DNA of 53,398 nucleotides, taken from NCBI GenBank assembly GCA_036257535.1, contig DATAFJ010000226.1:1-53398 (forward strand), given 5' to 3'. This stretch comes from DATAEE01 sp036257535. GTDB lineage: Bacteria; Acidobacteriota; Vicinamibacteria; Vicinamibacterales; 2-12-FULL-66-21. Positions 49,469-53,398 of this stretch are shown piece after piece. Under the pieces are notes generated by a model, which saw only the letters and a list, made by a program, of their open reading frames with translations, was not told the DNA's origin and made no database searches. Position 1 is the first letter of the stretch. Every line of letters starts with the position of its first letter. The position numbers and the translations under genes are program-made.

Positions 49469-50466
49469 GGCCTGCGAATACCGGCGAGCCTGGTGCCCGG
49501 CTCCACCGTCTCGACCGCCGGCGCCTCGAGAATCTCGCGGAGCGCGTACGTCGGCTTGTCCTGCGACTCGTGATAGGTGCGCGCCTGCATCTCGGCCAGC
49601 AGCCCGATCGTGACGAGCTGAACGCCGGTGAAGATCAGCAGGATGCCGAGGAGGAGCAGCGGACGATCCGCAGACTGGTAGCCGAACAGCCGCTGATACG
49701 CGACCCACGCGCTGATCAGCGCCCCGACGAGCCCCATGGCCAGGCCCAGGAGACCGAAGATCTGCAGCGGACGCGTCGAGTAGCTGATGAGAAACTTGAC
49801 CGTGAGCAGGTCGAGCATCACGCGCACCGTGCGCGAGATCCCGTACTTCGACGCACCGTGCGATCGTGCGCGATGGCCAACTTCCCGCTCGGAAATCCGG
49901 ACACCCATCTCGCTCGCGATCGCCGGCAGAAAGCGGTGCATCTCGCCGTACAACCGCATCGACTTGACGATCTCTGCCCTGAACACCTTCAGGGAGCAGC
50001 CGTAGTCGCGCAGGTGAACGCCGGTGGACCACGAGATCAGCCGGTTGGCGATGATCGACGGAAGGCGGCGGGTGAGGAACGGATCCTTGCGCGACTTCCG
50101 CCAGCCGCACACCATGTCGAACCCGCCGCGTTCCAGCTCTTCGACCATTGCCGGAATGTCGCGCGGATCGTTCTGGAGATCGCCGTCAGCGGTGACAATC
50201 AAGCGGCCGCGCGCGTGAGCGAAACCGGCAGCGAAGGCTGCGGTCTGACCGAAGTTGCGGCGGAACCGCAGCACGCGAACGCGCGGATCGCGCCGCTGGA
50301 TCTCGGCGAGCCGCTCGAACGTCTCGTCCACGCTGCCGTCGTCGATGAAGACAACTTCGTAGGCGCGCCCCCAGGCGCTCAGCACCTCGGTCAGCTCCTG
50401 ATGGAGCGGCCGCACGTTAGGCGCTTCGTTGCGCATCGGAATGACGACGGATATTTCGGGGGGCAT
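49465..50466 (-). CDS. GT2-family polyprenyl-phosphate glycosyltransferase (ArnC/DPM1-like)
   Basis: The 333-residue protein has a GT-A domain with SVVIPMRNEAPNV, VVFIDDGSVDET, RNFGQTAAFAAGF, the donor-binding TADGDLQNDP and DYGCSLKVFR. Two C-terminal transmembrane helices follow (LLGLAMGLVGALISAWV and LLLLGILLIFTGVQL). This is the layout of undecaprenyl-phosphate glucosyl/aminoarabinosyl transferases, which make polyprenyl-phosphate sugars for GT-C enzymes. The ATG at 50466 is used (a TTG precedes it by one codon). It has an extended -10 upstream and is followed by the overlapping SGNH gene. Confidence 0.9.
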   Translation of the reverse strand: MPPEISVVIPMRNEAPNVRPLHQELTEVLSAWGRAYEVVFIDDGSVDETFERLAEIQRRDPRVRVLRFRRNFGQTAAFAAGFAHARGRLIVTADGDLQNDPRDIPAMVEELERGGFDMVCGWRKSRKDPFLTRRLPSIIANRLISWSTGVHLRDYGCSLKVFRAEIVKSMRLYGEMHRFLPAIASEMGVRISEREVGHRARSHGASKYGISRTVRVMLDLLTVKFLISYSTRPLQIFGLLGLAMGLVGALISAWVAYQRLFGYQSADRPLLLLGILLIFTGVQLVTIGLLAEMQARTYHESQDKPTYALREILEAPAVETVEPGTRLAGIRRP

Positions 50467-50491
50467 CAAGCGCGGCTGGATTTAAGGCGTT

Positions 50492-50500
50492 ATTATACCA
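50492..50500 (-). promoter_or_regulatory. Extended -10 promoter for the GT2-SGNH operon
   Basis: On the minus strand the bases read TGGTATAAT: TG, one base, then the consensus TATAAT. It lies 25 bases upstream of the ATG at 50466. No clear -35 is present. Confidence 0.5.
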
Positions 50501-50512
50501 GAATTTAGCGAC

Positions 50513-51106
50513 TTACCCCGGTGTGGACGGGCTGCGGCGCCGGCCCCACCAAATGCCCGCCGCCGCGCCGGCGATTGCGAGCCCGATCGCAATTTTCAGC
50601 CCGTGACGCTCGAGAAAGGCGATCGTCTGCTCGCCGTACCAGATGGCGAGCAGTCCCGCGCCGAAGTATCGAAGGCCACGGCCCGCCGCGATGGTGCCGG
50701 CGAACACCCAGGGATTCATTCGAGAGACGCCGGCCATCAGGACGAAGATCTTGAACGGCGCCGGCGGCGGAAGGATCGCCGGAACGAAGATCGCGGCGAC
50801 CCCGTACTTCCGAAACGTTTCGAGCCCTCGCTGGATCCTCGTCGGGTTGAACCTCCGGCTGAGAAGCGCCTCGCCTCCCTTGTGGCCGATCCAGTAGAGC
50901 AACAGGCAGCCGGCGATCGACCCGAGCGTCGACATCAGGGCGTAGAACACGAGCCGATGCGGGTGCTGCATCACCATCGACACGATGAGGATGTCGTTGA
51001 TCTCCGGCAGCGAGAGGATTGACGAATCGAGGAACGCGATGACGAAAAGGCCTGGGCCGCCGATGCCGATAGCGAACGCCTGGACCCAGGCGAGGACACG
51101 TCGCAT
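50513..51106 (-). CDS. DedA-family (VTT domain) membrane protein
   Basis: The 197-residue protein has four or five hydrophobic segments and the DedA/SNARE-associated pattern: FLDSSILSLPEIND near the start, STLGSIAGCLLLYWIGHKGG, and the FRKYGVAAIFVPAILPPPAPFKIF block before the last helices. DedA proteins are inner-membrane lipid transporters or scramblases, and some flip undecaprenyl phosphate. The position beside polyprenyl-phosphate GT2 genes fits such a recycling role (inference). The ATG at 51106 is divergent to the TTG of the GT-C gene at 51124, with only 17 bases between them. Confidence 0.85.
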   Translation of the reverse strand: MRRVLAWVQAFAIGIGGPGLFVIAFLDSSILSLPEINDILIVSMVMQHPHRLVFYALMSTLGSIAGCLLLYWIGHKGGEALLSRRFNPTRIQRGLETFRKYGVAAIFVPAILPPPAPFKIFVLMAGVSRMNPWVFAGTIAAGRGLRYFGAGLLAIWYGEQTIAFLERHGLKIAIGLAIAGAAAGIWWGRRRSPSTPG

Positions 51107-51123
51107 GGAGTAGACTACGAGCC

Positions 51124-52644
51124 TTGGCGATTATAGCAACGCGGGCGACGCGCATCGCGCGCGCGGCCGCGCTCGTTCCCGCCCTCGCCGCGGCCACCTA
51201 TTACGCTTACTCGGGGCTGACGCTCAGCCACTACGACGCAAAGGCCCACCTCGTCGTCGCGAGGCGGATCTTCGACAGCCTCACGCCGGGCTGGCATCAG
51301 ATCGGGGCCGTCTGGCTCCCGCTCCCCCACCTGCTAAACGCCGTCCCGGTTCAGCTGGACGCGTGTTATCGAAGCGGGTTCTCCGGCGTCGCGCTTTCGG
51401 TCACAAGCTTCGTCGTGATGTCAGGCGCGACAGCCGCACTCGTCGCTCGGGCGACGGGCTCGATCGTCGGTGCCCTCGTCGCAGTCGCGCTCGCCGACCT
51501 GAATCCAAACGTGCTGTACCTGCAGAGCACGCCGATGACCGAGCCGCTGCTCTTTGCACTCGTACTCGTCGCGGTCGAGCGGTTGTCGCGATGGGCGGAG
51601 ATGCCGTCGAATGCGCACGCGAGGCAGGCGGGAATCGCGCTGGGCGCCGCGTGCTGGACTCGATACGAGGCGTGGCCCGTGGGTGCTGCTGCGCTCGCGA
51701 TGACAGCGGTCGCGAGGTTTCTTCGCGGCGGCCAACGCGGGAACGTCCTCCGTGGAATTTTCCGAATCGCGGCATGGCCGGCCGGATTCGTGATCGTGTT
51801 TCTCGTACTGAGCCGGGCGACGGTCGGAGAATGGTTCGTGGCCGGCGGCTTTTTCGTCCCAGAGAACCCTGCGCTCGGCCGGCCACTCGCTGCCGCGCGT
51901 CAGGTCCTGAACGGCGTTGTCTCTCTCGGCGGTGTGCCGCTCGTTGTCGCCGGCGTCGCCGGCGCCACGTCCGCGGCCGCAGTCGCTTTGCGACGCCGCG
52001 ACGATCGCTCGCCCGCCCTGCTCCTCTCACTCGCGCCGCTGGCCGCCGCGGCACTGCCGTTTTACGCGTTCGTCCAGGGTCACCCGTATCGCGTCCGCTA
52101 CAACATCGCCCTCGTGGTGGCGGCGGCGGTGCTGGGTGGCGTTCTCGTCGGCCTGCTGCATCGAAGGTGGCCACGAGCCGGGACCGCACTCGGCGTCGGC
52201 CTGGTCGTCGGGGTCGTGGCCGGCCATCCGCCGCTCGAGGCCGACGCGCCGATGGTTCGCGAGGCTCAGTGGGACACGGCGCACCGCCGCGGACGGTCCG
52301 CCGTCACTGCATATCTGTCGCGTGAGTGGGATGGGCAACCGATCATGGCGAGCATGGGATCGCTCGCGCACTACATGCAGGAGACGTCGCGCGCCGGATT
52401 CCGCATCAAGGATTACCTGCACGAAGGCAACGGAGATCTGTGGAAGGAAGCGCTGAAAAGACCGCACCCGCACGCGGCGTGGATTCTGATTGAGGAGCGC
52501 GCCGAAGGTGGCGATATGCTCGCCGCCCTGGTACGCACCAATCCCGTGTTTCTGTCCGGATACGCCCGCGTCGCCGAGGGCGGCGGCGTCGCGCTGTATC
52601 GAAGGACTCAGAATTCAGAATCTAGAATTCAGAATCCAGAATAA
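51124..52644 (+). CDS. GT-C-like polytopic membrane protein
   Basis: The 506-residue protein has about ten transmembrane helices and an early loop with SHYDAKAHLVVARRIFDSL, an Asp/Lys/His patch where GT-C transferases carry catalytic residues. LQSTPMTEPLLFALVL and ARQAGIALGAACWTRYEAWP fit the same group. The C-terminal domain is soluble. The start is a TTG at 51124, with a TAGACT -10-like motif at 51111-51116. The last eleven residues (QNSESRIQNPE) are encoded by a palindromic repeat, so the original protein probably ended near ALYRR. Confidence 0.72.
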   Translation: MAIIATRATRIARAAALVPALAAATYYAYSGLTLSHYDAKAHLVVARRIFDSLTPGWHQIGAVWLPLPHLLNAVPVQLDACYRSGFSGVALSVTSFVVMSGATAALVARATGSIVGALVAVALADLNPNVLYLQSTPMTEPLLFALVLVAVERLSRWAEMPSNAHARQAGIALGAACWTRYEAWPVGAAALAMTAVARFLRGGQRGNVLRGIFRIAAWPAGFVIVFLVLSRATVGEWFVAGGFFVPENPALGRPLAAARQVLNGVVSLGGVPLVVAGVAGATSAAAVALRRRDDRSPALLLSLAPLAAAALPFYAFVQGHPYRVRYNIALVVAAAVLGGVLVGLLHRRWPRAGTALGVGLVVGVVAGHPPLEADAPMVREAQWDTAHRRGRSAVTAYLSREWDGQPIMASMGSLAHYMQETSRAGFRIKDYLHEGNGDLWKEALKRPHPHAAWILIEERAEGGDMLAALVRTNPVFLSGYARVAEGGGVALYRRTQNSESRIQNPE

Positions 52645-52693
52645 TTCCGCATTCCACCTTCTGGATTCTATATTCTGAATTCTAGATTCTAGA
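52608..52693. repeat. AT-rich inverted repeat built of GAATTC/AGAATC units
   Basis: The left arm (about 52608-52643) and the right arm (about 52659-52693) are imperfect inverted copies made from short units such as TCAGAATTCAG and CTAGAATTC. It is far more AT-rich than its surroundings. The left arm includes the stop of the GT-C gene, and the right arm includes the TAG stop of the convergent outer-membrane protein gene. This is a dispersed intergenic palindrome type. Confidence 0.8.
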
Positions 52694-53393
52694 AGCGAAG
52701 ACCAAACGTGAACTGCGTCGTGAACCCGCCGAGATCGATCTTGCTCCCGAGAAACGCGTCGTCGCCCGTCGTGGGGAGCGTTCCGGTCGCGTCCTGCCAT
52801 CGCAGCTCGAGTCCACCGATCCACGGGTCCGCGACGTAGCGGAATCCGCCGAGGATCACGGGGCCGACATCGTTGCCGTCGGCGACGAAGCTCGCGCGGA
52901 ACACGCTGCCGTCGAACGAGTCGATGAACTCGCCCGTCTCGGAGTAGCGCCAGTTGAAGAACCCGACTCCGCCGCCGACGTACGGCTCGAAGCGGCCGCG
53001 CCCGAGCGGCAGAAACCGCACCGTCGCCGTAACGGGCGTGATGCGCAGTTTCAATTCCTGGAAGATCTCGGTCTGGTCCGGCCGGACCAGGTCGCGGTAG
53101 ATGCTCGGAACGGTGCTTCTGTAGTACCCAATCCCGCCGCCCACTTCCACGTATTGGCCAACGCCAAAAAGCCATTCGCCGCCGACCACCGCGTCGCTGA
53201 AGTCTCCAATCTCGAACAACAGCTCGGGAGGCGTCGACAGATCCGCGACGAGAACGTCATCGTCGACGCGGCCGTCCTCGCCGGTGACGGCGAAGTAACC
53301 CAGCGTGAACGTAACGGTTTGATTCTGCGCGGCCGCCGCGGCAGGCAGCGACAACACCATCAGCATGGCGAGGGCGGATTGTCGGATGGTCAT
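52689..53393 (-). CDS. Putative outer-membrane beta-barrel protein
   Basis: The 234-residue protein has a signal peptide (IRQSALAMLMVLSLPAAAAAQ). The mature barrel includes VTFTLGYFAVTGEDGR, GGEWLFGVGQYVEVGGGIGYY, FEPYVGGGVGFFNWRY and a terminal TTQFTFGLRF, which ends in Phe as expected for BamA-inserted barrels. It fits an OmpA-like/OmpW-like eight-stranded barrel of unknown function. The start at 53393 lies six bases from the window end, so upstream signals cannot be seen. Its stop lies inside the repeat at 52608-52693. Confidence 0.78.
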   Translation of the reverse strand: MTIRQSALAMLMVLSLPAAAAAQNQTVTFTLGYFAVTGEDGRVDDDVLVADLSTPPELLFEIGDFSDAVVGGEWLFGVGQYVEVGGGIGYYRSTVPSIYRDLVRPDQTEIFQELKLRITPVTATVRFLPLGRGRFEPYVGGGVGFFNWRYSETGEFIDSFDGSVFRASFVADGNDVGPVILGGFRYVADPWIGGLELRWQDATGTLPTTGDDAFLGSKIDLGGFTTQFTFGLRF

Positions 53394-53398
53394 GCCGG

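Noticed and set aside
49469..50110. In-frame upstream extension of the SGNH lipoprotein gene
   Set aside because: It would remove the signal peptide from the N-terminus and overlaps the GT2 gene, whose motifs are complete.

Overview
The window is a GC-rich, gene-dense bacterial chromosome segment with no gene-free stretch longer than about 150 bases. No rRNA, tRNA, CRISPR array, transposase or phage gene was seen. Many starts are GTG or TTG, same-strand genes are often joined by 4-base GTGA/TTGA/ATGA overlaps, several proteins look like lipoproteins or outer-membrane barrels, and short palindromes sit at gene ends. Together this suggests a Gram-negative soil or sediment bacterium, most likely an acidobacterium of the Vicinamibacteria type. 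That assignment is inference; no marker gene here proves it.

Layout. Positions 1-6126 are mostly housekeeping: a DASS-type anion transporter (cut by the window edge), dapF, a methyltransferase, a GlpD-like FAD oxidoreductase, a small outer-membrane protein, dtd and ttcA. Positions 6146-13965 form a minus-strand operon for a surface glycan: a polytopic membrane protein, three GT4 glycosyltransferases, a hexapeptide-repeat acetyltransferase, an extended SDR epimerase and a methyltransferase. Positions 14018-29234 mix two UPF0104/AglD-type flippase-like membrane proteins, a UDP-galactopyranose-mutase-like flavoprotein and a methyltransferase with seven predicted lipoproteins or secreted proteins. 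Four of these form one paralogous family, two form a second family placed head to head, and the seventh carries two copies of the fibronectin-like domain of the first family. Positions 29231-39914 hold a GT-C-like membrane protein, an SGNH esterase, a three-domain carbamoyltransferase/zinc-ribbon/methyltransferase fusion followed by SxtJ and DUF5989 genes, an O-antigen ligase/polymerase-like protein, another methyltransferase and a GT2 glycosyltransferase. Positions 39889-52644 carry several large GT-C-like membrane proteins (two with a PA14 domain), two polyprenyl-phosphate-type GT2 enzymes, a second SGNH lipoprotein and a DedA protein. An outer-membrane barrel gene closes the window.

Reading as a whole. 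Most of 6-52 kb looks like one large accessory region for building and decorating a cell-surface polysaccharide or glycolipid. GT2 and GT4 enzymes would assemble it, GT-C proteins would add sugars from polyprenyl-phosphate donors, UPF0104 proteins may help lipid or glycan export, and the carbamoyl-, methyl-, acetyl-transferases and SGNH esterases would decorate it. The lipoproteins may sit on the surface and bind the product. No substrate or sugar can be named from sequence alone.

Seven palindromic elements of different sequence lie at gene boundaries. Several contain the stop codon of the neighbouring gene, so they extend or terminate reading frames. Many start codons lie only 10-20 bases after an extended -10-like motif, which suggests near-leaderless transcripts. 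All promoters listed were found by eye.
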